Source: DASQFQ01 sp963805525 (GTDB taxonomy: Bacteria; Actinomycetota; Thermoleophilia; Solirubrobacterales; Solirubrobacteraceae). Taken from it: DNA of 64,000 bases. The position numbers and the translations under genes are program-made. A model generated the notes under the pieces. That model did not search any database, was not told the DNA's origin, and saw nothing but the letters and a program-made list of their open reading frames with translations. Below are positions 24,659 to 33,599 of the stretch, one piece after another; within the stretch, counting starts at the first letter, position 1, and the number at the start of each line of letters is the position of its first letter. The DNA lies in NCBI GenBank assembly GCA_963805525.1, contig CAWDUT010000007.1:186001-250000 (forward strand), read 5' to 3'.

Positions 24659-25537
24659 ATGTCCGCACTTCGCAGCCCCACCACGTCACCGCTCGACACC
24701 GCCACCGTCGCCGAGGCCATGCATCCCGGGGTCATCACCTGCGCCCCCGAATCCGGTCTGTCGACCGTCGCCGCGACGATGGCGGCCAACGCGGTCCACG
24801 CGGTCGTCCTCCTCGCGCACGATCGCGAGAGCGCGCTGGTCGTCTCGGACCTGGACGTCGTCCGCGCCGCGCTGCGCGATGCCGCCGGCGTCACCGCCGC
24901 CGAGATCGCCCGCGAGCCGCTCGCGACGGTCGTGTCGAGCGCGCCGCTCTCGCAGGCGATCGCGCTGATGGCGCGGCGCGAGGATGCGCACCTCCTCGTC
25001 TCCCAACCTGGTGTGGGATGGCCCGCCGGGATGCTCTCGAGCCTCGATGTGATGACGATCCTCGCCGGCCGGGATCCCGGGCTGCTCCGCATCGTGCGCC
25101 CCGCCCCCGCTCGACCGCCGGCGAGCGCGACCTCGCTCGCCGCGACCACGGTCGGCGCGGTCATGCACCCCGGCGTGGTGACCTGCCTGACCGGCGAGAG
25201 CCTGGAGCGTGTCGCCCGCACGATGGCCGACCTCCGCATCCACTGCGTGGCGGTGGTCGGGGCGGCAAGCCGCAACGGCGGCGACGAGCACTTCGTGTGG
25301 GGGCTGCTCAGCGACATGGACGTGTTGCACGCGGTCAACCGCGCCAGCGCGGATCTCACCGCGGGCGAACTGGCCGTCACGTCGCCGCTCGCCCTCCCCG
25401 AGGACGCGAGCCTGGAGCGCGCGGCCTCGCTGATGGCCGAGCACGATGCGACGCACGTCGTGGTCGTCGACCGCGCCGGCTCACCCGCAGGCGTGGTGTC
25501 GACGCTCGACGTGCTGCGAGTCCTCGCGGCGGGCTAG
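24659..25537 (+). CDS. Four-CBS (two Bateman modules) protein
   Basis: A 292-residue protein with two Bateman modules. The first has VAEAMHPGVITCAPESGLST and AREPLATVVSSAPLSQAI. After a short linker near residue 150 the second has VGAVMHPGVVTCLTGESLER, then HFVWGLLSDMDVLHAVNRAS and AVTSPLALPEDASLERAASL. The AMHPGV(I/V)TC start of both modules points to internal duplication. No catalytic domain is fused, so it may sense ATP/AMP or act on a partner. The ATG at 24659 directly follows the predicted leaderless promoter. Its stop overlaps the convergent oxidoreductase gene by four bases. Confidence 0.88.
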   Translation: MSALRSPTTSPLDTATVAEAMHPGVITCAPESGLSTVAATMAANAVHAVVLLAHDRESALVVSDLDVVRAALRDAAGVTAAEIAREPLATVVSSAPLSQAIALMARREDAHLLVSQPGVGWPAGMLSSLDVMTILAGRDPGLLRIVRPAPARPPASATSLAATTVGAVMHPGVVTCLTGESLERVARTMADLRIHCVAVVGAASRNGGDEHFVWGLLSDMDVLHAVNRASADLTAGELAVTSPLALPEDASLERAASLMAEHDATHVVVVDRAGSPAGVVSTLDVLRVLAAG

Positions 25538-26784
25538 CGCTCGCGCGCCTGGCGCATGTGGCGGCCCAGCGACGCGATCGCCGGGTCGGCACTGCGGAAC
25601 TCGCGCGCGAGCCCGTGGAGGTACTCGAGCTCGTGCGACGGAAGCTCGCGCACCGGCCGGTGCACGGTGATGCCCTCGTCGGGCTCCTCGGCGGCCGGCG
25701 GCGTCACGCCGTGCTCGGTCAGCCAGCGCGGGAGGTACTCGCCGGCGATCTTGCCCTGCGGCCACCACAGCGGCGCGCCCTTGCCGTCGCCGCGGCCCCG
25801 GAGCCGTCGGCTGCCCTGCCCGACGAGCAGCCGGCCGTGGATGACCGGCTCGCCCGGATCGGGGACGTCTCCGACGCCGGCGGCGCGAGCGATCTCCGCC
25901 GCGGCGCGTCGAGCCTGATGGGTGGCGAGGCCGCCGAACTTCAGCGGCGAGACGACGGCGTCGCCGGCGGCCCAGGTGCGCTCGCAGCCCTGCACGCGCG
26001 CGTCGTCGCCCGCGAGGATGAAGCCTTCCTCGTCGGCGGGGAGACCTTCGAGCGCCGGCCCCAGGAGCCGGGGGATGGCGAAGACCCGCTGGACGTCGAG
26101 CCGCTCGCCGGAGGGCTCGAGGACGAGCCCGGCGCCGTCGCGGCGCGCGACCGCGCCGGTCTTGAGCTCCACGCCGGCGTTGCGCAGCTCCTCGGCCACC
26201 GCGTCGCTCGCCTCGTCGCCGAACAGCGAGAGCGCGCGCCGCTCGGGCGTGACGACCGTGACGCTGACGTCCTCGTGGCCCATGTCCCGTGCCTCGCCGG
26301 CCGTCATCAGCGCCAGCTCGTAGGCCGGCAAGGGCCAGACGGCGCCGGGCGGGACGACGATCGCGATGTGCTTCGAGTAGCCCTCGTCCATGTCGCGCAG
26401 CAGGCCGCCGTAGGCGTCCGGATCACCACCCGGCCACCAGGTCACCGCACCCTCGAGCCCTTCGACCGCGCGGGCGCCGGGCGAGACGAGGAGCGCGTCG
26501 AACGGACGGGCGCCCCCGTCGCGCAACCGCAGCTCGCGAGCCTTGTCGTCCACGCCCACGGTCGCGTCGATGACCAACTCCGCACCGGTGTCGTCGGCGA
26601 ACTGCTTCAGCGGCACGCGATACGCGTGGCCCATCGCGAACGGCTCGGCGACCGCGAGCGGCCGGTACGTGAAGGCGGGGTCGGGAGCGACGACGGTCAG
26701 GTCGACCCGGTCGCCCGCGAGCGCGCGCAGGGCGAGCAGGCCCTCGAGGCCCGCCACTCCACCCCCGGCGACGACGACGCGCAT
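25534..26784 (-). CDS. FAD-dependent pyridine nucleotide-disulphide-type oxidoreductase (SQR/NDH-2-like), copy 1
   Basis: A 416-residue FAD protein. VVVAGGGVAGLEGLLALRAL at the start is the dinucleotide-binding GxGxxG fold, VVTPERRALSLFG is near the second nucleotide fold, and TWAAGDAVVSPLKFGGLATHQ is the C-terminal FAD-contacting GD motif. The overall pattern is that of sulfide:quinone reductase and type II NADH dehydrogenase relatives. Only one cysteine is visible (VQGCERTW), so the Cys set needed for sulfide oxidation is absent, arguing against true SQR. A membrane-quinone reductase role is possible. It is a paralogue of the gene at 27153. Confidence 0.85.
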   Translation of the reverse strand: MRVVVAGGGVAGLEGLLALRALAGDRVDLTVVAPDPAFTYRPLAVAEPFAMGHAYRVPLKQFADDTGAELVIDATVGVDDKARELRLRDGGARPFDALLVSPGARAVEGLEGAVTWWPGGDPDAYGGLLRDMDEGYSKHIAIVVPPGAVWPLPAYELALMTAGEARDMGHEDVSVTVVTPERRALSLFGDEASDAVAEELRNAGVELKTGAVARRDGAGLVLEPSGERLDVQRVFAIPRLLGPALEGLPADEEGFILAGDDARVQGCERTWAAGDAVVSPLKFGGLATHQARRAAAEIARAAGVGDVPDPGEPVIHGRLLVGQGSRRLRGRGDGKGAPLWWPQGKIAGEYLPRWLTEHGVTPPAAEEPDEGITVHRPVRELPSHELEYLHGLAREFRSADPAIASLGRHMRQARER

Positions 26785-26876
26785 CGCCTCTGACCGTACA
26801 CCTTGCGGGAAACCCGCAGCGTGAAACCGTGGGGTTCCCCGATGGGACCGGCCGGCACGGGCGCGACTGTTCCCGG
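26785..26876. promoter_or_regulatory. Divergent promoters with perfect palindrome
   Basis: TGCGGGAAACCCGCA (26804-26818) is a perfect palindrome. For the plus-strand gene it is centred 66 bases upstream, followed by CGATGG (26840-26845), 19 bases, GACTGT (26865-26870), six bases and the ATG at 26877. For the minus-strand oxidoreductase, TACGGT (26798 to 26793) is seven bases before the ATG at 26784, and the same palindrome sits at about -27, overlapping the core promoter. It might activate one gene and repress the other. Confidence 0.65.
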
Positions 26877-27071
26877 ATGCGCCCGCCCGGTGTGCGACCC
26901 TCCTGTCCCGCGTGCGGCGAGCCGATCGGCGCGTACGAGCCCATCTGGCGGGTCGCCCCGCGGCTCGGCGCGGAGTTGACCTCGTGGCTGCTGGTGAAGG
27001 ATCTGCTGGAGCCGCTCGACTCGCTGTGGCACCAGGCTTGCGCCGAGGCGGACGGCATCGCGGGCGGCTAG
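26877..27071 (+). CDS. Small zinc-ribbon-like protein
   Basis: A 64-residue protein with CPACGEPIGAYEP near the N-terminus and WHQAC near the C-terminus, giving a C-x2-C and H-x2-C set that could bind one zinc. The ATG at 26877 is chosen over an upstream one because GACTGT lies six bases before it and the extra residues are not protein-like. A similar layout (CPLCG and HAEC) occurs in the small protein at 60251. Function unknown. Confidence 0.65.
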   Translation: MRPPGVRPSCPACGEPIGAYEPIWRVAPRLGAELTSWLLVKDLLEPLDSLWHQACAEADGIAGG

Positions 27072-27079
27072 CGGAGGTA

Positions 27080-27152
27080 TCCGTAGTTCACCACCGCGCG
27101 CACCGCAGTTGAGCCCGATGGCGCACGGAAGGAGCGGACCTAGGGTCGAGTC
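27080..27152 (+). promoter_or_regulatory. Leaderless promoter of the oxidoreductase/cation ATPase operon
   Basis: TCCGTAGT (27080-27087), the reverse complement of ACTACGGA, is centred about 69 bases upstream of the start. CGATGG (27116-27121), 19 bases, TAGGGT (27141-27146), six bases, ATG at 27153. The 14 bases CTAGGGTCGAGTCA before and into the ATG are identical to those before the gene at 13214. Confidence 0.65.
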
Positions 27153-28355
27153 ATGACCGAAACGACTCGTTCCCACGTGGTCATCGCCGGCGGCGGCGTC
27201 GCCGCCCTCGAGACCCTCATGGCGCTGCGTGACCTCGCGGGCGACCGCGTCGCGATCACCCTCATCGCGCCCGATCCGACCTTCGTCTACCGCCCGATGA
27301 AGGTGGCGGAACCGTTCTCTCTCGGCCATGCTCGCGACTACGCGCTCGCCGACGTCGCGCGCGACCACGGCGCCCGCTTCATCCACGACAGCGTGGCCGA
27401 GGTCGAGCCCGAGCAGCAGGTCATCCGCTGCGGCAGCGGTGTGCACGTGCCCTACGACCACCTCGTCGTCGCCACCGGTGCGAAGGCCGTGCCGGCCTTC
27501 CAGCACGCGCTCACGTTCGGCGCGGACCCGGCGGAGCGGAAGCTGCACGGCCTGCTCGCCGACCTCGAGCAGGGCTACATCCACAGCGTCGCCTTCGTCG
27601 TCCCGCCCGAAGCGGCGTGGACGCTCCCGCTCTACGAGATCGCGCTGATGACCGCGCGCCAGGCCTGGAGCATGGGCATGGACCGGATCACGTTCACGCT
27701 CGTGACGGCCGAGGACCGGCCGCTGGCGATGTTCGGCGGCCCGGCCAGCGAGGTCGTGGCCGACCTGCTCTCCACCGAGGGCATCGAGTTCGTCGGCTCG
27801 TCGTATCCCACCGTCGAGCGCGGCGCCGTCGTCGCGGACCCGAGCAGCCGGCGCATCGAGGCCGACCGCGTCATCTCGCTGCCCCGGCTCGAGGGACGCC
27901 GGCTCCCCGGCGTGCCCTGCGACGACGACGGGTTCATCCCGGTCGACGCCCACGGACGTGTCCCGCACCTCGCCGGCGTCTACGCGGCGGGCGACGGCAC
28001 CAGCTTCCCCATCAAGCAGGGTGGCCTCGCCACGCAGCAGGCCGACGCCGTGGCCCAGGTGATCGCGGCCGAGGCCGGCGCCGACGTCGAGCCCGAGCCG
28101 TTCCGCCCGGTCCTCCGCGGCATGCTCCTGACCGGCGGCGACCAGCGCTACTTCCGCCATACGGTCGCCGGCGGCGACGGTGACGGCGAGGCCGCGGGCC
28201 ACACCCTCTGGTGGCCGCCGACCAAGATCGCCGGCCGCTATCTCTCGGGCTACCTGTTCGAGCGCGACGAAGACCAGACCGTCGAGGAGATCCGTGGCGG
28301 GCACATCGAGATCGACCTTCCGCTCGATGCGCATGCAACCGCCGGGAACTCCTAG
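27153..28355 (+). CDS. FAD-dependent oxidoreductase (SQR/NDH-2-like), copy 2
   Basis: A 400-residue paralogue of the divergent gene at 25534. It has VVIAGGGVAALETLMALRDL at the N-terminus, VYRPMKVAEPFSLGHA near residue 50, YDHLVVATGAKAVP, PLYEIALMTARQAWSMGMD, and the FAD motif GVYAAGDGTSFPIKQGGLATQ. It has cysteines in IRCGSG and VPCDDD, but not the spacing expected of sulfide:quinone reductase. It heads an operon with two P-type ATPases, a phosphate transporter and a DUF47 protein. A role in feeding electrons to quinone under low oxygen is inference. Confidence 0.85.
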   Translation: MTETTRSHVVIAGGGVAALETLMALRDLAGDRVAITLIAPDPTFVYRPMKVAEPFSLGHARDYALADVARDHGARFIHDSVAEVEPEQQVIRCGSGVHVPYDHLVVATGAKAVPAFQHALTFGADPAERKLHGLLADLEQGYIHSVAFVVPPEAAWTLPLYEIALMTARQAWSMGMDRITFTLVTAEDRPLAMFGGPASEVVADLLSTEGIEFVGSSYPTVERGAVVADPSSRRIEADRVISLPRLEGRRLPGVPCDDDGFIPVDAHGRVPHLAGVYAAGDGTSFPIKQGGLATQQADAVAQVIAAEAGADVEPEPFRPVLRGMLLTGGDQRYFRHTVAGGDGDGEAAGHTLWWPPTKIAGRYLSGYLFERDEDQTVEEIRGGHIEIDLPLDAHATAGNS

Positions 28356-30882
28356 CGCCGCGTACGCGCTTCCCTCCGCGGAGGTCTGCGAGCAGCTCGA
28401 AGTCGATCCCGGCACCGGCCTCGGCGAAGCCGAGGCCGAGGGGCGGCTCAGCCTCAGCGGCCCGAACCGGCTGCGCACCGAGCCGGCGCCGTCGCGTATC
28501 GCGCTGGTCGCACGCCAGTTCGCCAACTCGATGGTGCTGCTGCTCGCCGCCGCGGCGCTGATCTCGGTCGCGATCGGCGAGTGGCTCGACGCCGGCGTGA
28601 TCCTGGCCATCGTCATCGCCAACGCGGTGTTCGGGGCTGTCCAGGAAGGGCGCGCCGACAAGGCCGCCGCGGCGGTGCGCGCGCTGCTCGCGCCGACCGC
28701 CCGGGTCCTACGCGAGGGTCACGTGCGCGAGCGCCCCGCCGACCAGCTCGTCGCCGGAGACGTCGTCGCGGTGGCTTCCGGCGACCGCGTCCCGGCTGAC
28801 GGCCGGCTGCTCGAGGCGACGCTGCTGCAGGTCGACGAATCGGCGCTCACGGGGGAGTCGCTGCCGCGCGGCAAGCGCGCGGACCCGCCCGATCCCGCCG
28901 ACGCGCCGCTCGCCGAGCGGCGGACCTGGGTGCTCGCCGGCACCACGGTGACCCGCGGTCTGGGCCGCTTCGTGGTGACCGCCACGGGCGCGGACACCGA
29001 GATGGGCCGCATCGCCGGCGCCGCCTCCCGTGACCGCGCGCGGACGCCGCTCCAGGCCCGCCTCGATCATCTCGCCAAGCTGCTGATCCCGATCGCGGCG
29101 GGCATCTGCGCGACGCTCGCGCTGCTCGCCTACCTCCAGGGCGACACCCTTGGCCACAGCGTGCTCGTCGGCGTGTCGCTGGCGGTCGCGGCGCTGCCCG
29201 AGGGCCTGCCGGCGGTGGTCACGATCACGCTCGCGTTGAGCATGCGCCAGATGGCCGAGCACGGGGCGATCGTGCGCCGGCTCGCGGCGGTGGAGACGCT
29301 CGGCTCGACCACCGTCATCTGCAGCGACAAGACCGGCACGCTGACCGAGAACCGTCTGGCGGTGCAGCGCCTCCAGCCGGCGGCGGGTGTGACCGAGACC
29401 GAGCTGCTCGAGGCGGCGCTACTCGCCTCGCGCCCGCCCGAGGACGCCGACCCGCTCGAGCTGGCGATCGCCGCGGCGGCCGGCGAGCGCGCCGGTGTCG
29501 GGTGGCGGGTCGTGACCACGCTCCCGTTCGACTCCGAGCGCAAGCGCATGAGCGTCGTCCTTGCCGATGACGCCGGCGCGACCTCCGCATGGGTCAAGGG
29601 CGCGCCCGACGTGCTGCTCGGCCTGCTCGCCGACCCGTCCGCCGCCGCGGAGCTCGAACGCGCCGCGTCCGAGTGGGCGGAGCAGGGGCTACGGGTCCTG
29701 CTCGTGGCCCGGCGGCCCGGCCTCCGCCCGGGAGACGATCCCGAGCGCGAGCTCGAGCCGATCGGCCTCGTCGGGCTGGCCGACACCCCGCGGCTGACCG
29801 CGCGGGCGAGCGTCGCCGAGGCGCGCGACGCCGGCGTCCGCACGATCATGATCACGGGCGACCACCCGCGCACGGCGGCCAGCGTCGCCGCTGCGACCGG
29901 GGTCGCGCAGGGCGACGGCCCGGTCGAGGTCGTCACCGGGCCGCAGCTCGACGCGCTCTCGGCTGAGGCGCTCCGGGAGACCACCCGTCGCGTCGACGTC
30001 TTCGCCCGCGTGGTGCCCGAGCACAAGGTGCGGATCGTCGAGGCGCTCAAGCAGGACGGCGAGATCGCGGCGATGACCGGCGACGGCGTCAACGACGTCC
30101 CGGCGCTCAAGGCCGCGCACATCGGCGTCGCCATGGGCCGGCGCGGCTCCGACGCCGCCAGCGAGGCAGCCGACATGGTGCTCACCGACGACGACTACTC
30201 GACGATCGTGCGCGCCATCCGCCAGGGCCGCGCGATCCACGACAACATCGTCCGCTTCGTGCACTTCCTGTTCGCGGGCAATGCCGGCGAGGTGCTCGCC
30301 TTCGCCCTCGCGGTGCTGCTCGGGCTCGGGGCGCCGCTCACGGTGCTCCAGATCCTGCTCGTCAACCTGCTGCTCGACGGGCTGCCCGCGGCGGCGCTCG
30401 GCGTCGACCCGCCCGAGCGCACGGTCATGGCCCGCCCGCCCCGGCCGCCCGCCGAGGGTCTGCTCGACCGCGTCCGGGCGCGGATCGTGGTCGGCGGGGC
30501 GGCCATCGGCGTGGCGATCTTCGCCTCCTTCCTGATCGGCTCCGAGACCAGCCACGTCGCGGGCCAGACGATGGCGTTCACCACGCTCGTCGTCGGCCGG
30601 CTGCTGTTCGTCTTCACCGTGCGGGGTGACGGGCCGTTCTGGCGGGCCGGAGCCAACGTGCGCCTGTTCGGCGCGGTGGCGCTGTCGGCGGCGATCGCGT
30701 TCGGGGTGCTGCTCGTGTCGACCGTCGGCGAGGAGTTCGGCACCGTCGGCCTCACCGCCGCGCAGTGGGCGGCCGCGCTGGCGCTCGCCCTGCTCCCGCT
30801 GATCGTGCCGGAGCTGTGGAAGGCGCGCCGCCGCGCCCCGCGGCGCGCCCCGAGACTGCGGCCGGCAGGGGCACGCACATGA
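28333..30882 (+). CDS. P2A-type cation-transporting ATPase (Ca2+/Mn2+ type, CtpF-like)
   Basis: An 849-residue P-type ATPase. Actuator motif LTGESLPRG, M4 motif VAALPEGLPAVVTITLALSM, phosphorylation site CSDKTGTLTEN, KGAPDVLL, MTGDGVNDVPALK hinge, and M6 NLLLDGLPAAALGVDPPE are all present. The PEGLP motif in M4 is typical of the P2A (calcium or manganese) class; M. tuberculosis CtpF, a DosR-regulon protein, is of this class. ATG codons at 28327 and 28333 are both possible; the gene overlaps the oxidoreductase by about 23 bases. Transported ion is inferred. Confidence 0.9.
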   Translation: MQPPGTPSAAYALPSAEVCEQLEVDPGTGLGEAEAEGRLSLSGPNRLRTEPAPSRIALVARQFANSMVLLLAAAALISVAIGEWLDAGVILAIVIANAVFGAVQEGRADKAAAAVRALLAPTARVLREGHVRERPADQLVAGDVVAVASGDRVPADGRLLEATLLQVDESALTGESLPRGKRADPPDPADAPLAERRTWVLAGTTVTRGLGRFVVTATGADTEMGRIAGAASRDRARTPLQARLDHLAKLLIPIAAGICATLALLAYLQGDTLGHSVLVGVSLAVAALPEGLPAVVTITLALSMRQMAEHGAIVRRLAAVETLGSTTVICSDKTGTLTENRLAVQRLQPAAGVTETELLEAALLASRPPEDADPLELAIAAAAGERAGVGWRVVTTLPFDSERKRMSVVLADDAGATSAWVKGAPDVLLGLLADPSAAAELERAASEWAEQGLRVLLVARRPGLRPGDDPERELEPIGLVGLADTPRLTARASVAEARDAGVRTIMITGDHPRTAASVAAATGVAQGDGPVEVVTGPQLDALSAEALRETTRRVDVFARVVPEHKVRIVEALKQDGEIAAMTGDGVNDVPALKAAHIGVAMGRRGSDAASEAADMVLTDDDYSTIVRAIRQGRAIHDNIVRFVHFLFAGNAGEVLAFALAVLLGLGAPLTVLQILLVNLLLDGLPAAALGVDPPERTVMARPPRPPAEGLLDRVRARIVVGGAAIGVAIFASFLIGSETSHVAGQTMAFTTLVVGRLLFVFTVRGDGPFWRAGANVRLFGAVALSAAIAFGVLLVSTVGEEFGTVGLTAAQWAAALALALLPLIVPELWKARRRAPRRAPRLRPAGART

Positions 30883-33593
30883 GCACCCCCGAGACCGTCG
30901 CCATCGACCCCACCGAGCAGGCCGACCTGCTCCTGCGCGAGCTCCACACCGACGTCCACGGCCTCTCGCAGCGCGAGGCGGACCGGCGGCTCGTCCGCTA
31001 CGGCCGCAACGAGCTCGTGCGCCGTGGCGGCCGCCGCTGGCCGCGCCAGCTCGCACAGCAGTTCACCCATCCGCTCGCGTTGCTCCTGGCCGCGGCGGCC
31101 GTGCTCGCGCTCGTCGCCGGGATCGCCGTCCTCGCGGCCGCGATCGTGGCCGTGATCCTCCTCAACGCCGCGCTGGCCTTCGTCCAGGAGCGCCAGGCGG
31201 AGGCGGCGATCGAGGCGCTGAAGGACTACCTGCCGCCGCATGCGACGGTCATCCGCGACGGCCGGGAGCAGCAGGTGGAAGCGGCCCTGCTCGTCCCCGG
31301 CGACATCCTCGTGCTCGCCGAGGGCGGCCGGGTGTCGGCCGATACCCGGCTGCTGCGCGGCGCGCTCGAGCTCGACATGTCCGCGCTCACCGGCGAGTCG
31401 CTCCCGGTCCTGCGCAAGGCCGACGGTGACGCCACCGGCGTCCCGCTGCTGGAGGCGCACGACCTCGTCTTCACGGGTACCACGTGCACCGGCGGCGACG
31501 CGCTCGGCGTCGTGTTCGCCACCGGCATGCTGAGCCAGCTCGGCCGCGTCGCCGCGCTGTCGGAGCACGTTGGCGACGAGGAGAGCCCGCTGCAGCGCCA
31601 GGTGCGCAAGGTGGCGTGGCTGATCGCCGTCGTCGCCGTCGTCGTCGGCGTGGCGTTCGTCCCGCTCGGGACACTCGTGGCCGGGCTGCCCCTCGGCGAC
31701 GCGGTGATCTTCGCGATCGGGCTGCTCGTCGCCAACGTGCCCGAGGGGCTGCTGCCGACGATCACGCTCGCGCTGGCGGTCGGTGTCCGCCGGCTCGCCC
31801 GCCGCGGCGCGCTGGTCAAGCGGCTCAGCGCGGTCGAGACGCTGGGATCGACGACCGTGATCTGCACCGACAAGACCGGCACGCTGACCGAGAACCGGAT
31901 GCGGCCGGTGTCCGTGTGGACCGAGCAGGCAGAGGCCGACTTCGAGGCCGGCGCTCCGCCCCCGGCGAGCGAGTCGCTGACGCAGATCGCGACCGCGGTC
32001 ACCGCCTGCAACACCGCGCGGCTGGCCGGCGACGGCGGCGACGAGGCGGCCGGCGACCCGACCGAGCTGGCGATGCTCGACGCCGGCCGGCGACTCGGCG
32101 CCGACCCCGGTCAGGACGGGCGCGCGGCACACCGCCGGGCGATGTTCCACTTCGATCCCGCTCTGAAGCTGATGTCGACCGTCGACGACCAGGACGGCAG
32201 CTGGTGGGTCAACACCAAGGGCGCGCCCGACATGCTGCTCGACCGCTGCGCCACGTCGCTCGACGGCGGCGGTGAGCCGCGACCGCTGACGGCGGCGATG
32301 CGCGCGGAGCTGCTCGACGAGGTCGAGCAGTCGGCCCAGCGAGGCCTCCGCGTCCTCGGCGTCGCGCGCCGCGCCGGCGGCCCGGACGAGCCGCTGCCCG
32401 AGGAGCGTGAGGAGGCCGAGCGCGAGCTGTGCTTCGTGGGCCTCGTCGCGCTGCTCGACCCGCCGCGCGCGGACGTGGCCGAGGCGGTGGCCCGCTGCTA
32501 CTCCGCGGGCATCCGCATCATCGTCGTGACCGGCGACCACGGCCTGACCGCCGCCGAGGTGGCTCGGCGGGTCGGCATCGCGCCGAACGGCGCTCGGATC
32601 GTGACGGGGGCCGAGCTCGGCGCCATGCGCGAGACGGAGCTCGACGAGCTGCTCGAGGCGGAGGGTGACCTGATCTTCGCCCGCACCTCGCCCGAGGCGA
32701 AGCTGCGGATCGCCGACGCGCTGCGGGCGCTCGGGCACGTGGTCGCGATGACCGGCGACGGGGTCAACGACGCCCCGGCGCTGCGGGCCGCCGACATCGG
32801 CGTGGCGATGGGCCTCTCCGGCACCGACGTCGCCCGCGAGGCGGCGACGATGGTGCTCACCGACGACCACTTCTCGACCATCGTCGACGCGGTCGAGGAA
32901 GGGCGCCGCGTCTACGACAACATCCGCAAGTTCATCCTCTACATCTTCGCCCACGCGCCCGCCGAGGTCGTGCCCTTCATCGTCTTCGCGCTCTCGGGCG
33001 GCGCGGTGCCGCTGCCGCTGACCGCGGTGCAGATCCTCGCGGTCGACCTCGGCACGGAGACCCTGCCGGCGCTCGCGCTGGGCCGCGACCCCGCCGAGCC
33101 GGGGATCATGGAGCGCGCCCCGCGGCGACGCGGCGAGGGCGTGATCGGGCGGACGCTGCTGGTGCGCGCGTGGCTCTTCCTCGGGATGATCTCCGCGGCG
33201 CTCGTGATGGCGGGGTTCTTCTACGTGCTCCGGTCGGCCGGCTGGGGCCCCGGAGACGCGGTCGGGAAGGGGGCGCCGCTGCACCACGCCTACCTCCAGG
33301 CCACGACGATGACGTTCCTCGGCATCGTCGCCTGCCAGGTCGGCACCGCGTTCGCGGCGCGGACGGACCGGGCGTCACTGCGCGAGGTCGGCGTCTTCAG
33401 CAACCCGATGCTGCTCTGGGGCATCGCGTTCGAGCTCGCATTCACCGCTGCGCTCATCTACGTACCCCTCCTGCAGGACGTGTTCGGCACCGCGGCGCTG
33501 CCGCTGGACGCCGTGCTCTTCGTCGTACCGTTCCCGTTCATCGTGTGGGGCGCGGACGAGATCCGGCGCTGGCTGAAGCGCCGGCGGAGCTGA
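30879..33593 (+). CDS. P2C-like (Na/K-ATPase-type) cation ATPase
   Basis: A 904-residue P-type ATPase. It differs from its neighbour in the ion-binding helices: M4 reads VANVPEGLLPTITLALAVG and M6 reads ILAVDLGTETLPALALG, both signatures of the P2C (Na,K- or H,K-ATPase) class. LTGESLPVL, CTDKTGTLTENRM, KGAPDMLLD and MTGDGVNDAPALR are intact. The ATG overlaps the stop of the upstream ATPase gene (ATGA). Prokaryotic P2C-like pumps have been described; the ion here is unknown. Having P2A and P2C pumps coupled suggests linked cation control. Confidence 0.88.
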   Translation: MSTPETVAIDPTEQADLLLRELHTDVHGLSQREADRRLVRYGRNELVRRGGRRWPRQLAQQFTHPLALLLAAAAVLALVAGIAVLAAAIVAVILLNAALAFVQERQAEAAIEALKDYLPPHATVIRDGREQQVEAALLVPGDILVLAEGGRVSADTRLLRGALELDMSALTGESLPVLRKADGDATGVPLLEAHDLVFTGTTCTGGDALGVVFATGMLSQLGRVAALSEHVGDEESPLQRQVRKVAWLIAVVAVVVGVAFVPLGTLVAGLPLGDAVIFAIGLLVANVPEGLLPTITLALAVGVRRLARRGALVKRLSAVETLGSTTVICTDKTGTLTENRMRPVSVWTEQAEADFEAGAPPPASESLTQIATAVTACNTARLAGDGGDEAAGDPTELAMLDAGRRLGADPGQDGRAAHRRAMFHFDPALKLMSTVDDQDGSWWVNTKGAPDMLLDRCATSLDGGGEPRPLTAAMRAELLDEVEQSAQRGLRVLGVARRAGGPDEPLPEEREEAERELCFVGLVALLDPPRADVAEAVARCYSAGIRIIVVTGDHGLTAAEVARRVGIAPNGARIVTGAELGAMRETELDELLEAEGDLIFARTSPEAKLRIADALRALGHVVAMTGDGVNDAPALRAADIGVAMGLSGTDVAREAATMVLTDDHFSTIVDAVEEGRRVYDNIRKFILYIFAHAPAEVVPFIVFALSGGAVPLPLTAVQILAVDLGTETLPALALGRDPAEPGIMERAPRRRGEGVIGRTLLVRAWLFLGMISAALVMAGFFYVLRSAGWGPGDAVGKGAPLHHAYLQATTMTFLGIVACQVGTAFAARTDRASLREVGVFSNPMLLWGIAFELAFTAALIYVPLLQDVFGTAALPLDAVLFVVPFPFIVWGADEIRRWLKRRRS

Positions 33594-33599
33594 GCGGGA

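Noticed and set aside
25534..28355. Sulfide oxidation by the two SQR-like proteins
   Set aside because: The required set of conserved cysteines is not visible in either sequence.
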